Both the position numbers and the translations under genes were made by a program. Shown here in pieces: positions 7,871-16,251 of a stretch of DNA of 64,000 nt (the first letter of the stretch is position 1; each line of letters opens with the position of its first letter). The notes beneath the pieces are model-generated. The model did not search any database, had not been told where the DNA came from, and worked only from the letters and a program-made list of their open reading frames with translations. Source of the DNA: a bacterium (GTDB taxonomy: Bacteria; Planctomycetota; Planctomycetia; Isosphaerales; Isosphaeraceae); the NCBI GenBank assembly GCA_016125085.1, contig WGMM01000033.1:1-64000 (forward strand), written 5' to 3'.

Positions 7871-9319
7871 ATGAACGACAAGAAGCCGCCCACGCTGACG
7901 ACATCGGCCGGGGCTCCGATCGCGGACAACCAGAATTCGCTGACGGCCGGCCCGCGCGGGCCCGTGCTGATGCAGGACTACCAGCTCATCGAAAAGCTGG
8001 CGCATCAGAATCGTGAACGCATACCCGAACGCACCGTGCATGCCAAGGGCTGGGGCGCTTTCGGCACGCTGACTGTCACCCACGACATTTCGAAATACAC
8101 CCGGGCGAAGCTGTTCGCCGAAGTCGGCAAAAAGACCGAAATGCTGGCACGGTTTTCGACCGTCGCAGGCGAAGCCGGGGCCGCCGACGCCGAGCGTGAC
8201 GTGCGCGGCTTCGCATTGAAATTCTATACCGAAGAAGGCAACTGGGACATGGTGGGCAACAACACCCCTGTGTTCTTCGTGCGTGACCCTTACAAATTCC
8301 CCGACTTCATCCACACGCAGAAGCGGCACCCGAAGACGAACCTGCGCTCCGCCACGGCGATGTGGGACTTCTGGAGCCTGTCGCCTGAATCGCTGCATCA
8401 GGTGACGATCCTGTTCTCGGACCGGGGCCTGCCGACCGACGTCCGCCACATGAACGGCTACGGAAGCCACACCTACGCTTTCATCAATGCCGCCGGAGAA
8501 CGGTTCTGGGTGAAGTTTCATTTCAAGACCCTTCAGGGCCACCGGCATTACACCAATGCCGAGGCCGAGACGGTCGTCGGCAAGAGCCGGGAAACGACGC
8601 AGGAAGATCTTTACGGCTCGATCGCCCGTGGCGAGTTTCCGAAGTGGGCGTTCAAGGTCCAGATCATGACCGAAGAACAGGCCGGGCGCACGAAATACAA
8701 CCCGTTCGACCTGACCAAGGTGTGGCCGCATGGTGAATTCCCGCTGATCGACGTCGGCGTGATCGAACTCAACCGGAACCCGGAAAACTACTTTGCCGAA
8801 ATCGAACAGGCCGCGTTTTCGCCTTCGAACATCGTGCCCGGCATCGGTTTCTCGCCGGACAAAATGCTTCAGGCCCGGATCTTCGCCTATGCCGACGCCC
8901 ACCGCTATCGCCTGGGTACACATTACGAAGCCCTTCCCGTGAACGCCCCGAAATGCCCGGTGCATAATTATCATAAGGACGGGCCGATGCGGTTCTTCGC
9001 GAATTGCCCGGTGACCGATGCCTATTACGAGCCGAATTCGTTCGGCGGCCCCGCCCAGAGGCCTGAATTCGCCGAGCCGCCGCTGCCGATTCACGGCGAC
9101 GCCGACCGGTATGACCATCGCGAGGGCAACGACGATTTCGGCCAGCCCCGGGCCCTGTTCGAACTTTTTGACTCCGGCCAGAAACAGCGGCTGTTCGCCA
9201 ACATCGCCGCGGCGATGGCCGGCGTGCCCGATTTCATCGTCCAGCGGCAGCTTGCCCTGTTCGCCCAGGTGCATCCCGATTATGCCGCCGGGGTGAAGGC
9301 CGCACTGGCGAAGCCATGA
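7871..9319 (+). CDS. katA: Monofunctional heme catalase
   Basis: A 482-residue small-subunit catalase that converts hydrogen peroxide to water and oxygen. All key residues are present at canonical spacing: distal His57 (ERTVHAKGWGAFG), distal Asn130 (MVGNNTPVFF) and proximal heme-ligand Tyr340 (RIFAYADAHRYRLG); the His-to-Asn and His-to-Tyr distances (73 and 283 residues) equal those of bovine/human catalase. The start is an ATG following GGAAGGGA. There is no signal peptide, so it is predicted to be cytoplasmic. Expression is probably controlled by the divergent LysR regulator. A hairpin 29 bases downstream likely ends the transcript. The symbol is by family; katA is the usual name for this clade. 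Confidence 0.96.
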   Translation: MNDKKPPTLTTSAGAPIADNQNSLTAGPRGPVLMQDYQLIEKLAHQNRERIPERTVHAKGWGAFGTLTVTHDISKYTRAKLFAEVGKKTEMLARFSTVAGEAGAADAERDVRGFALKFYTEEGNWDMVGNNTPVFFVRDPYKFPDFIHTQKRHPKTNLRSATAMWDFWSLSPESLHQVTILFSDRGLPTDVRHMNGYGSHTYAFINAAGERFWVKFHFKTLQGHRHYTNAEAETVVGKSRETTQEDLYGSIARGEFPKWAFKVQIMTEEQAGRTKYNPFDLTKVWPHGEFPLIDVGVIELNRNPENYFAEIEQAAFSPSNIVPGIGFSPDKMLQARIFAYADAHRYRLGTHYEALPVNAPKCPVHNYHKDGPMRFFANCPVTDAYYEPNSFGGPAQRPEFAEPPLPIHGDADRYDHREGNDDFGQPRALFELFDSGQKQRLFANIAAAMAGVPDFIVQRQLALFAQVHPDYAAGVKAALAKP

Positions 9320-9348
9320 TGACCTGACCTTTCGAAACTCGTTGGAAA

Positions 9349-9380
9349 GGTGGGGCTCGCTTGTGATAGCGGGTCCCACC
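9349..9380 (+). terminator. Hairpin terminator after catalase
   Basis: GGTGGGGCTCGCT (9349-9361) pairs with AGCGGGTCCCACC (9368-9380) through 13 positions, two of them G-T pairs, around a 6-base loop. It begins 29 bases after the catalase stop. There is no T-tract. Confidence 0.55.
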
Positions 9381-9965
9381 ACACCAATGTCACGCCGGGC
9401 CGGTTCGTGGTGGTTTTCCGATAGCTTTTCGGCTAACGGAAAGCTGCTTCGGGTCGGCCCGACGGCATATTATCCGAATCAGATCGACTCGCCTTCGACG
9501 CGACGGTATGGATGCATTGCCCATGCTATCAGCCCATCCTCGACCGTTTCGCGTGCCAGCGTCGTGAACCGGGAATGGGACTGCAGGCCGATTTCGGGAC
9601 GATAGCTTTCTGTTGTGCGTAAGATCAATTGAAGTATGGTATTGCGTGCGATTCAGAGTGTATGTCAGTGGTTGTTTTGCCTCGAAATTCGAAAAAAGTT
9701 GTCAAAAATCGGCGGGCTCGTGCAACTCACAAGGATAGGGCGAACTCTCTCCATGGATCGAGCGATCTGTTCAGGGTTCGTCGTAACGAAGTGCCTTTGG
9801 CAATGCCTCAGGTTCGAAGGTCGGATCGACCAAGCTGAAAATCCATATCCGATCAAGGAATAAGTATCGCGACGGTCGATTCCGTTCGAGAGCCTCTCAT
9901 CGACGCCTGAAGTAGAGTCCGGCCAGATCATCGCACGACACCGTGATTTCAAGGAGCTACGCAGC
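9381..9965. other. Long non-coding stretch between catalase and HAF gene
   Basis: About 585 bases without a protein I can support. Short overlapping open frames occur on both strands (for example 9629-9838 plus and 9665-9952 minus), but none has a recognisable domain or a good ribosome site. The last bases hold the leader of the HAF gene with AAGGAG at 9950 region. It may hold a long 5' leader or a decayed gene. Confidence 0.4.
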
Positions 9966-11135
9966 GTGAGCCATTCCCTGAGCCGTAAGTCATATTTCTG
10001 TACCTGTCATTCGATCCTTCTCGCAATCGTCATGACGTTGTCGGTTTCCGTCCGAAACGTCGATTCCGCCGAAATCTACGATTTGGGCGTACTGACGGGC
10101 GGCACGACGTCATACGCCTTCGGCGTCAGCGCCGACGGTTCGGTGGTCTCTGGGCGAAGTGGCGTTTCGTCCGGGAATCATGCCTTCCGCTGGACTCTCG
10201 GCGGCGGCATGACGGATCTCGGCGTCCTTTCAGGCGGATCCAATTCCTATTCCTACGGGATTAGCGGGGACGGGCTGGTCGTCGTGGGCGATGGCGATTC
10301 TTCCTCCGGCCAGCGTGCGTTTCGCTGGACCTCGGGCGGCGGAATGTCGAGCCTGGGCACTCTTCCGGGCGGAACGACCTCGACCGCTACGTCCGCGAAC
10401 GTCGATGGTTCGGTGGTCGTCGGGGCGTCAACGAATTCCGATTCGACGAACCGAGCCTTTCGCTGGACCTCCGGCGGCGGAATGCTGGATTTGGGTGTGC
10501 TGGCTGGCGGTACGTTCTCGAATGCGACTGGAGTCAGCACCGATGGTACGGTCGTGGTCGGCGGGAGCACTTCGTCAGGCGGGTTACGGGCTTTTCGATG
10601 GACTTCCGCCGACGGGATGACGAGCCTGGGCGTCCTGCCGGGTGGTTCGTTTTCACGTGCGACGGGCATCAGCTCGGATGGCTTCGTGATCGTCGGCGAC
10701 AGCAGTTCGACCACCGGTCAGCAGGCATTCCGCTGGACCTCTGGCGGGGGGATGGTCGGCCTGGGGATTCCCGCGGGCGGGACGAGTTCGCAGGCCCTGG
10801 CCGCAAGCGGTGATGGCTCGACCGTGGCGGGATACTATCAGACGGCCGGCGGCGCGCGTGCATTCTATTGGACGGCGAGCCTCGGCATGGTCGACCTCAA
10901 CACCTATCTGCCGACTCTGGGGCTGGATCTCACCGGCTGGACTCTCCAGGGGGCTCAAGCACTCTCAGCGAACGGCAATACGATCGTCGGCTACGGCCTT
11001 CACAACGGCAACACCCGGGCGTTTCTCGTCGCCATTCCCGAGCCTTCGTCGCTGATTCTGGGGTTCTGCGGGGTAACCGTGTGCGGGATCTCAGCGTTAC
11101 GGTCAAGAAGGGCATCGTGCCGAATCCGAGTTTGA
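9966..11135 (+). CDS. PEP-CTERM protein with six HAF repeats (second copy)
   Basis: A 389-residue exported protein. Residues 1-35 form the signal peptide (SILLAIVMTLSVSVRN). Six HAF units start near residues 39, 84, 129, 175, 220 and 265 with a period of about 45: xLGVLxGGTxSxAxGVSxDGxVVVGxSxxxxxxxAFRWTSGGGM. The C terminus is a sorting tail with IPEPSS (357-362), a short hydrophobic segment and RSRRAS. Predicted to be exported and processed by exosortase. The start is GTG with AAGGAG 9 bases upstream. Repeats are far more regular than in the copy at 5401, including at the DNA level (recurrent TTTCGCTGGACCTC), suggesting recent internal duplication. Confidence 0.85.
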   Translation: MSHSLSRKSYFCTCHSILLAIVMTLSVSVRNVDSAEIYDLGVLTGGTTSYAFGVSADGSVVSGRSGVSSGNHAFRWTLGGGMTDLGVLSGGSNSYSYGISGDGLVVVGDGDSSSGQRAFRWTSGGGMSSLGTLPGGTTSTATSANVDGSVVVGASTNSDSTNRAFRWTSGGGMLDLGVLAGGTFSNATGVSTDGTVVVGGSTSSGGLRAFRWTSADGMTSLGVLPGGSFSRATGISSDGFVIVGDSSSTTGQQAFRWTSGGGMVGLGIPAGGTSSQALAASGDGSTVAGYYQTAGGARAFYWTASLGMVDLNTYLPTLGLDLTGWTLQGAQALSANGNTIVGYGLHNGNTRAFLVAIPEPSSLILGFCGVTVCGISALRSRRASCRIRV

Positions 11136-11263
11136 AGGTCGTTGTCGATATTTCGAATTCGCATGTCGATTCGAAATCGGCGTGATCGTCGAAAGTGAAT
11201 TCCGTCGGATCGATGTCGAATCTACAAGGATCTCGACATCGTCCGGCCTGTCTTTCGGGTCCC

Positions 11264-11912
11264 TCAACAGAATTTGTGCAAGTGATCCGGTTCGTGAAGT
11301 TTGCCAGGGTTATGCGACAAAGCGAGTTTTTCGACGCGTGACCTGCGGAATCCGTAAGACTTTCTCGTCACCAGTTTCATCTTGATGTTCATCGCTTCCA
11401 CGACTCCTGTCGAAATCGCTCCTTTGGCCTCGAACCAGTTGAACGTTAACGGAAGATGGCTGGGAAGGCTCTCGTCGACTTTCTTCTGCGGTTCCAGGTC
11501 CGTCCGCATGACTGTCGCGATCCAGCGGTCCAGGAACTAGTCAGCCCACGCGCCGATACGGTATTCCCGGAACTGACGAAAGTGCTCTCGCGGCGAATAA
11601 CCCTTCACGGTCCGAAGGTCGTATTTCGAATGATCCTTCAATCGAGTGACCTGTTTCGGCGTCAGATTCTCTGGCCGCTTCGGAACGCAACAGCTGGACG
11701 GCGACTTCGGTCCAGTTGAGGCGTTTCTTGCCGTCGCCCCATGGAACCATTTCGACCTTGACGCCGCAGCGATCGCATTTCACGTGACGCATGGCAGAGA
11801 GAAAGACGACGGCGATGCCGGCAATGGGAATGTGCTGGAGCTGACGGTCGGCCAGTTTGTCGTGGACCGGCCCGCGGCGTCCTCAACCTGAGCAGAAAGG
11901 GCGGAAGTTGCG
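11264..11912 (-). pseudogene. Decayed ISL3-type transposase with the catalytic core deleted
   Basis: Read on the minus strand, the remnant starts near 11912 with FRPFCSG, then a TGA at 11883-11885 where the second zinc-finger Cys is expected, then GRRGPVHDKLADRQ and the conserved RHVKCDRCGVKVEMVPW (N-terminal zinc-ribbon region of ISL3 transposases). Right after DGKKRLNW the sequence jumps to the C-terminal third. A frame change near 11670 leads to ENLTPKQVTRLKD, a TAG at 11537-11539 interrupts GAWAD/FLDRW, and the end carries FNWFEAKGAISTGVVEAMN and the KSYGFR motif, closing with HKFC and TGA at 11264. The DDE core is missing, so it is inactive. No terminal inverted repeats were identified. 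Confidence 0.85.
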
Positions 11913-12146
11913 GCGTGGCTGATTCCGGACGCTGAGGTAACAGGAATCACCGACCCCATGCTTCCGGATTTTTCCGTACTTCGATACTCTTGTTTCTTTC
12001 GGTGCGATAGAGGTTCGTTCGAATTCGCATCCTTATGTGCTGTCGAAAGATCGGTTCCTTAAGCAAGATTTGTCTTGCCATGAACCACCCCGGAATGCAT
12101 TACGCGACGATCCGAGAGCCCTCGAACCGGAGAATCGAGCGAAATC

Positions 12147-12614
12147 TCACCCACGAATTTTGCGCTGGAGCTTCTTTCGATCCTGATAATACTTCCAGGA
12201 AATGACGGAATAGTCGCACTTCGAACACAGATCTGAGTATTTTCCGGCGGGCGGGAGAATGACATGCAGCGATCTCTGGCCGCATTTCGGGCATCGGCTT
12301 TTACGCGTGATCAGTAAGGTGAGAATTCCGAGTGTGATGATCAGGCTGAGCATGAGATAGTCCATGTTCGCGCGCCGTCTCCAGGCGGCGTAATCGGTCG
12401 CGAACCCAGGATTCGGCTTCGTAACGATGTAGTAAATGGCTACGAGCCACATCACGTAGAAATCCAGGGTACAAAGCCGTGCGATGAGTATATTCAGCTT
12501 GCGGTGTTTTTCGATCCATTGGGATTGAAGCACAAAAATCAATGCCAGGTAGATCGGGATCGTGGAAAATGCGATCCACATGGCGTACCAGAGTTCGATC
12601 GGCGAATCGTTCAT
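12147..12614 (-). CDS. Small membrane protein with C-terminal zinc ribbon
   Basis: A 155-residue protein I cannot assign to a named family. It has three hydrophobic segments (AMWIAFSTIPIYLALIFVL, LCTLDFYVMWLVAIYYIV, YLMLSLIITLGILTLLI) and then a soluble end with two CxxC knuckles, CPKCG and CSKCDY, about 22 residues apart, which looks like a zinc ribbon, followed by a Lys/Arg-rich tail. The start may be the Met at 12614 (MNDSPIELWY) or the one ten codons earlier (12644). The gene is isolated between the transposase remnant and the BlaI promoter. Confidence 0.65.
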   Translation of the reverse strand: MNDSPIELWYAMWIAFSTIPIYLALIFVLQSQWIEKHRKLNILIARLCTLDFYVMWLVAIYYIVTKPNPGFATDYAAWRRRANMDYLMLSLIITLGILTLLITRKSRCPKCGQRSLHVILPPAGKYSDLCSKCDYSVISWKYYQDRKKLQRKIRG

Positions 12615-12809
12615 GCCCGGCTCATTTCGTTTCGAATGGCTCATCCTATCCTCGGATCCCAGTCACCGGCGAGCAAGCGAAATCTGAACCGTGTCCGAAT
12701 CCGGCGGCCGGGCCTTTATGCGGTCACCTTGAGACATTAGAACCCCCATCCCGAATCCCGGTGACCTGGGCATTTTCGGGAATCGACTGAAAAAGTTTCC
12801 GAATTTCCG

Positions 12810-12855
12810 TTGACGTTGCCTACATGTGTCGGTAATACTTGCCTACAGATGTAGG
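12810..12855 (+). promoter_or_regulatory. BlaI promoter with twin operators
   Basis: TTGACG (12810-12815) and TAATAC (12833-12838) are separated by exactly 17 bases, a strong sigma-70 type promoter. Two copies of the BlaI/MecI-style operator CCTACA-N2-TGTxGG overlap it: CCTACATGTGTCGG (12819-12832) fills the spacer and CCTACAGATGTAGG (12842-12855) covers the start site. Centres are 23 bases apart, about two helical turns. Occupancy by the BlaI protein encoded just downstream would block RNA polymerase, so autorepression is expected. Confidence 0.8.
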
Positions 12856-12873
12856 TGGCATTGAGGAGTGAAA

Positions 12874-13275
12874 ATGGCGAAGACGAATCCGGCGCCGCTT
12901 TCGGCGGCTCAGATGGAAATTATGGAAGTAGTCTGGGACCGGGGCAAGGCGACGGTCGGCGAGATCTGGAAGATCTTGTCGGAGCGCAGGGCCATCGCCA
13001 GGAACACGGTTCAGACGACGGTCGTGCGGCTGGAGCAGCGTGGCTGGCTGTCGCACACGGAAGAGGGTGGAGCGTTCGTTTATGCGGCGGTGCACCCGCG
13101 CCGGGCCGCGGTGAAAGGGCTGGTCGCAAGGCTGGCGGATACGGCTTTCGAAGGCTCGATCTCGGGCCTTGTCATGGCGTTGCTTGAAAATCACAAGTTG
13201 TCGAAAGACGAGGCCGCGCGGCTGCGCGAACTCATCGACAAATCCGAAATACGGGAAGAACGGGGGCAGCGATGA
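12874..13275 (+). CDS. BlaI/MecI-family transcriptional repressor
   Basis: A 133-residue winged-helix repressor with the family pattern from the start: LSAAQMEIMEVVWDRGKATVGEIW, then NTVQTTVVRLEQRGWL (recognition helix and wing) and a C-terminal dimerisation helix region. Family members are released from DNA when the partner M56 membrane peptidase senses a signal and cleaves them; cleavage sites usually lie in the C-terminal helices. The ATG at 12874 is chosen because GAGGAG (12863-12868) sits 5 bases upstream; the earlier GTG at 12868 overlaps that ribosome site. The gene overlaps the next one by four bases (ATGA), so the two are translationally coupled. The signal sensed is unknown; beta-lactam sensing is not implied. 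Confidence 0.93.
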   Translation: MAKTNPAPLSAAQMEIMEVVWDRGKATVGEIWKILSERRAIARNTVQTTVVRLEQRGWLSHTEEGGAFVYAAVHPRRAAVKGLVARLADTAFEGSISGLVMALLENHKLSKDEAARLRELIDKSEIREERGQR

Positions 13276-15950
13276 ACGGAGCCTGGTTCGATGACGGATT
13301 CGGATCTCTGGCAATTCGGGCCATGCTGCAAGCCAGCGTGATTCTGGCCGCCGCCTGGGTGATTTCGAAATGGCCAGGCCGCAAAACGGCGGCTTTGCGA
13401 CACGCGATCTGGCTTGCGGCGCTCGTCGCAGTACTGGTTTGTCCCCCGATTTCATCGGTCCTCGATCGATTTTCGCCTGTGGCGAAAATACCGTTAAGGA
13501 TCCTGCCGGATCCGCAGATCTTGTCGAAAGCCGTAACGGCACAGGCAGCGAAACGAACTGCCGCCGGCATTACGCCGATTCAGGCCGTCGACAAGCCGGG
13601 AAAGAATGCGAAAGCTGCCAAAGCCGTTTCGGTCTTACCCAAGCCGGGACAGATGCAAACCGTTTCGGGCTTCGAGAGCCGTGCGACGATCTGGCCCTGG
13701 ATAGATTCGAAATCGATCTATCTTGCATGCATGTTCATCTGGTGCGCCATTTCGGCGTCGCTGTTCGCCAGATTGACGTTCGGGATATTCGCGCTGGAGC
13801 GATATCGCATGCGGGCGAAACCGTGCGACGATCCGCGATTGTCGGAAACGCTGGATGCGGCATGTGCGACAGTCGGTTCGAAATCGAGGCCTCGACTGGC
13901 GTTATCAGGCGATTTGCATTCGCCCGTGGCCTTCGGAATCTTGCGGCCGATCATCCTCATTCCCATGGAGATGGCGAAAACGACGGACGATTCGAACTTG
14001 CGTCAGATTCTTGTGCATGAAGTCGCGCACCTGGCTCGGAGAGATCCTCTTGTCGGCCTGCTGCAGCAACTCGTGGTTGCGATTTACTGGCCGAATCCGC
14101 TGGTGCATATGATGAGCCGGGAGCTTTCGAAGGCACGTGAGGAAATATGCGACAACTTCGTGATTCGCGACGGCGGCCGAGCCACGTACGCTCGAGCGCT
14201 GTTGGAACTGGCTGAGAAGATTCAGCTTTCGCACGGGCCGATCGCGGCGGAACTGCTCGCACGACGATGGCGCATCGGTGAACGTATCGCCGGACTCGTC
14301 GACGATCGCCGGAATCTCGAAGTGCGTGTGCGGGCCTGGAAATCGCTCGTTCTGGCGATCGTTCCGTTCGCGATCGGTCTGCCGGTGGCGGCGTTCGCGC
14401 CGGCAAGAATGACGGCGGAAGCCGTGATCGAAGCGACGCCCGGGATCTTGGAAGATGCGCCTGTTTCGAAATCTGGCGATGATTCGAAACCTGTCGGCAA
14501 GAACGAAATCGCCGGGATCGTCGTCGACAAATCGGGCAAGCCGCTCGCTGGCGCGAAGGTCGATGCCTATAGCTGGGCACCCGGAAATGACACTCTGACG
14601 GGCTCCGACGGCCGATTCCGGCTCAAGTTTTCGGATAAGGAGCTGACGGATCAGGCCGTGGAAATGCGGGTTTCGAATTCCGGGTTCGCGACGAAGGCCT
14701 TCGATGAGGTCAAAGGCGGAACGAACGATTTGCGTGTGGAGCTGGACGACACGACGTGGATCGAGGGCGTCGTCACCGGGCCCGACGGCAAGCCTGTGGC
14801 CGATGCCGACGTTCGTGCGGGAACGCCGAAAAAGAATTATGGCCGGGTCGTCGGGACTTACTGGAGCGAAACGAAATCGGACACGAACGGGCGCTACCGG
14901 TTGTATCTCGAGCCGGCGGAATATGAAATCATCGCCCGCAAGCCGGGCAAAGGCATCGTTCGGGTTCCGTTTCAGACTGTCGCCGCCGGTGCACGTGCGA
15001 CATCCGACCTGGCGCTTCGCAAAGGCAGCACATTGCAGGCGAAGGTTGTCGACAGTGTATCGGGCCAGCCGGTCGCGGGCTTTCGGCTGCGGCACTGGAT
15101 CCATAACCTGGTGTTCGATTACGAAGGCGTAAGCGGGGGCGATGGCGTATTGACGATCGATGACATTCCGCCCTCGCATATCGACTTACAGGTCGAGGCA
15201 CCCGGCTATGCACGCTGGTGGTCGGAGCAGGCGAAGTCGTCGTTCCATCGCAAATCGATCTCTTCTTCCGATCCGTTCCTCGGCAACTGGCAGCGTAATT
15301 TCGATCACCTCGATTTCGAAATCGGCGAGACGACGAAATCGGTCGAAATCGTCGTGGAGCTGGAAACGAAGATTCGGGGCCGGGCGTTCGACCCGGACGG
15401 CAAGCCGGTCGCCGGGGCGACAGTCGCACCGGCGCTCACGGGCACCGGCAATTCTCTCACCGGCGATACGCGGTTCAGTGTCCGTACGGATGAGGAAGGA
15501 AACTACGAAATGAAGCTGCCGGCCAGCGGCGACAGGGTTTACAATCTGGTCGTGCACGATGGCGATTATTTCGAATGGAGAAACTGGGCCAACGGAGTTT
15601 CGCGCACGCTGCATACGAAGCCTGGGGAAGTGGTCGAAGGGTTCGATATGCGGCTGACGAAGCCCGCCGTGGTGCGTGGCCGGGTCCTTGACAAGGCGGG
15701 CAAACCGGTGCCGAACCGCATGGTGCGAACCAGTGCGAAGGATACGCTGGAAAACCGGTATTATGATCCGACGGCGACGACGGACGCCGAGGGCCGGTTC
15801 GAATTGAAATATGTTCGGGCGGGTGAGCAGTATGTGCAGGTCTATCCGTTCTATCTGCAGGCGGATCAGGCGGAGGATGAGATATCGAGGGTTGTGACGC
15901 TCAAGCCGGGCGACGTGGTCGAAGGCCTCGAGTTTCGGATTTCGAATTGA
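13272..15950 (+). CDS. M56 (BlaR1-type) membrane peptidase fused to carboxypeptidase-regulatory-like repeats
   Basis: An 892-residue protein. The N-terminal ~380 residues form a BlaR1/MecR1-like membrane metallopeptidase: hydrophobic segments near 17-33, 43-60, 149-175 and 355-373, and the zinc site HEVAH (His249, Glu250, His253) with the downstream REEICDN (Glu290/291) as third ligand. Classical BlaR1 continues into a penicillin-binding sensor; here the remainder is a series of about four carboxypeptidase-D regulatory-like (Ig-like) units, each starting with xxGKPVAGAxV (near residues 420, 500, 700 and 810). This is a common planctomycete arrangement of unknown signal. It presumably cleaves the coupled BlaI repressor from the cytoplasmic side while the repeats lie outside. 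Confidence 0.88.
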   Translation: MNGAWFDDGFGSLAIRAMLQASVILAAAWVISKWPGRKTAALRHAIWLAALVAVLVCPPISSVLDRFSPVAKIPLRILPDPQILSKAVTAQAAKRTAAGITPIQAVDKPGKNAKAAKAVSVLPKPGQMQTVSGFESRATIWPWIDSKSIYLACMFIWCAISASLFARLTFGIFALERYRMRAKPCDDPRLSETLDAACATVGSKSRPRLALSGDLHSPVAFGILRPIILIPMEMAKTTDDSNLRQILVHEVAHLARRDPLVGLLQQLVVAIYWPNPLVHMMSRELSKAREEICDNFVIRDGGRATYARALLELAEKIQLSHGPIAAELLARRWRIGERIAGLVDDRRNLEVRVRAWKSLVLAIVPFAIGLPVAAFAPARMTAEAVIEATPGILEDAPVSKSGDDSKPVGKNEIAGIVVDKSGKPLAGAKVDAYSWAPGNDTLTGSDGRFRLKFSDKELTDQAVEMRVSNSGFATKAFDEVKGGTNDLRVELDDTTWIEGVVTGPDGKPVADADVRAGTPKKNYGRVVGTYWSETKSDTNGRYRLYLEPAEYEIIARKPGKGIVRVPFQTVAAGARATSDLALRKGSTLQAKVVDSVSGQPVAGFRLRHWIHNLVFDYEGVSGGDGVLTIDDIPPSHIDLQVEAPGYARWWSEQAKSSFHRKSISSSDPFLGNWQRNFDHLDFEIGETTKSVEIVVELETKIRGRAFDPDGKPVAGATVAPALTGTGNSLTGDTRFSVRTDEEGNYEMKLPASGDRVYNLVVHDGDYFEWRNWANGVSRTLHTKPGEVVEGFDMRLTKPAVVRGRVLDKAGKPVPNRMVRTSAKDTLENRYYDPTATTDAEGRFELKYVRAGEQYVQVYPFYLQADQAEDEISRVVTLKPGDVVEGLEFRISN

Positions 15951-16251
15951 TTCGGGGCTTCGGTTGACCGGTCGAATCGGCGGGATAGTTCCGTGAAGCG
16001 GATGCGATGGGCCTGGCATGCGAATAAGTCGAAGCGTTACCTGTACGTCGATTACGGCAGATTCTCGATTCGCCGACCGGGTGCTTTCCGGTCGGCCCTT
16101 CGCGTGATACATTAAGCGTATTCGGCCCACTTGACCGGAAGGCCATTCGCCATCATCGGCATCGCGATCGACGTTTCGCGGACTGATGATGCGTTCGTCC
16201 GACCCACCCAGCCCAGCCAGCCGCCCGAATACCCCTCCCGAAAAGCCGCTC
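15951..16251. other. Intergenic region before RND pump
   Basis: About 300 bases between the M56 gene and the RND gene. It contains one 9-bp hairpin (16072-16096) and otherwise no protein or RNA gene that I can recognise. Confidence 0.4.
16072..16096 (+). terminator. Hairpin between M56 and RND genes
   Basis: GCCGACCGG (16072-16080) and CCGGTCGGC (16088-16096) form a perfect 9-bp stem around a 7-base loop. It lies 120 bases after the M56 stop and lacks a T-tract, so the terminator role is tentative. Confidence 0.35.

Noticed and set aside
7751..9382. 543-codon minus-strand open frame opposite catalase
   Set aside because: The catalase on the plus strand has every active-site residue; the reverse frame is Arg/Gly/His-rich without a domain.
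10084..10870. DNA-level repeats resembling a CRISPR-like array
   Set aside because: Repeats keep codon phase and encode HAF units inside a single open gene; spacing and mismatches do not fit an array.
13272..15950. Beta-lactam receptor BlaR1
   Set aside because: The protease domain matches, but the penicillin-binding sensor is absent, so the name BlaR1 and a resistance function were not given.
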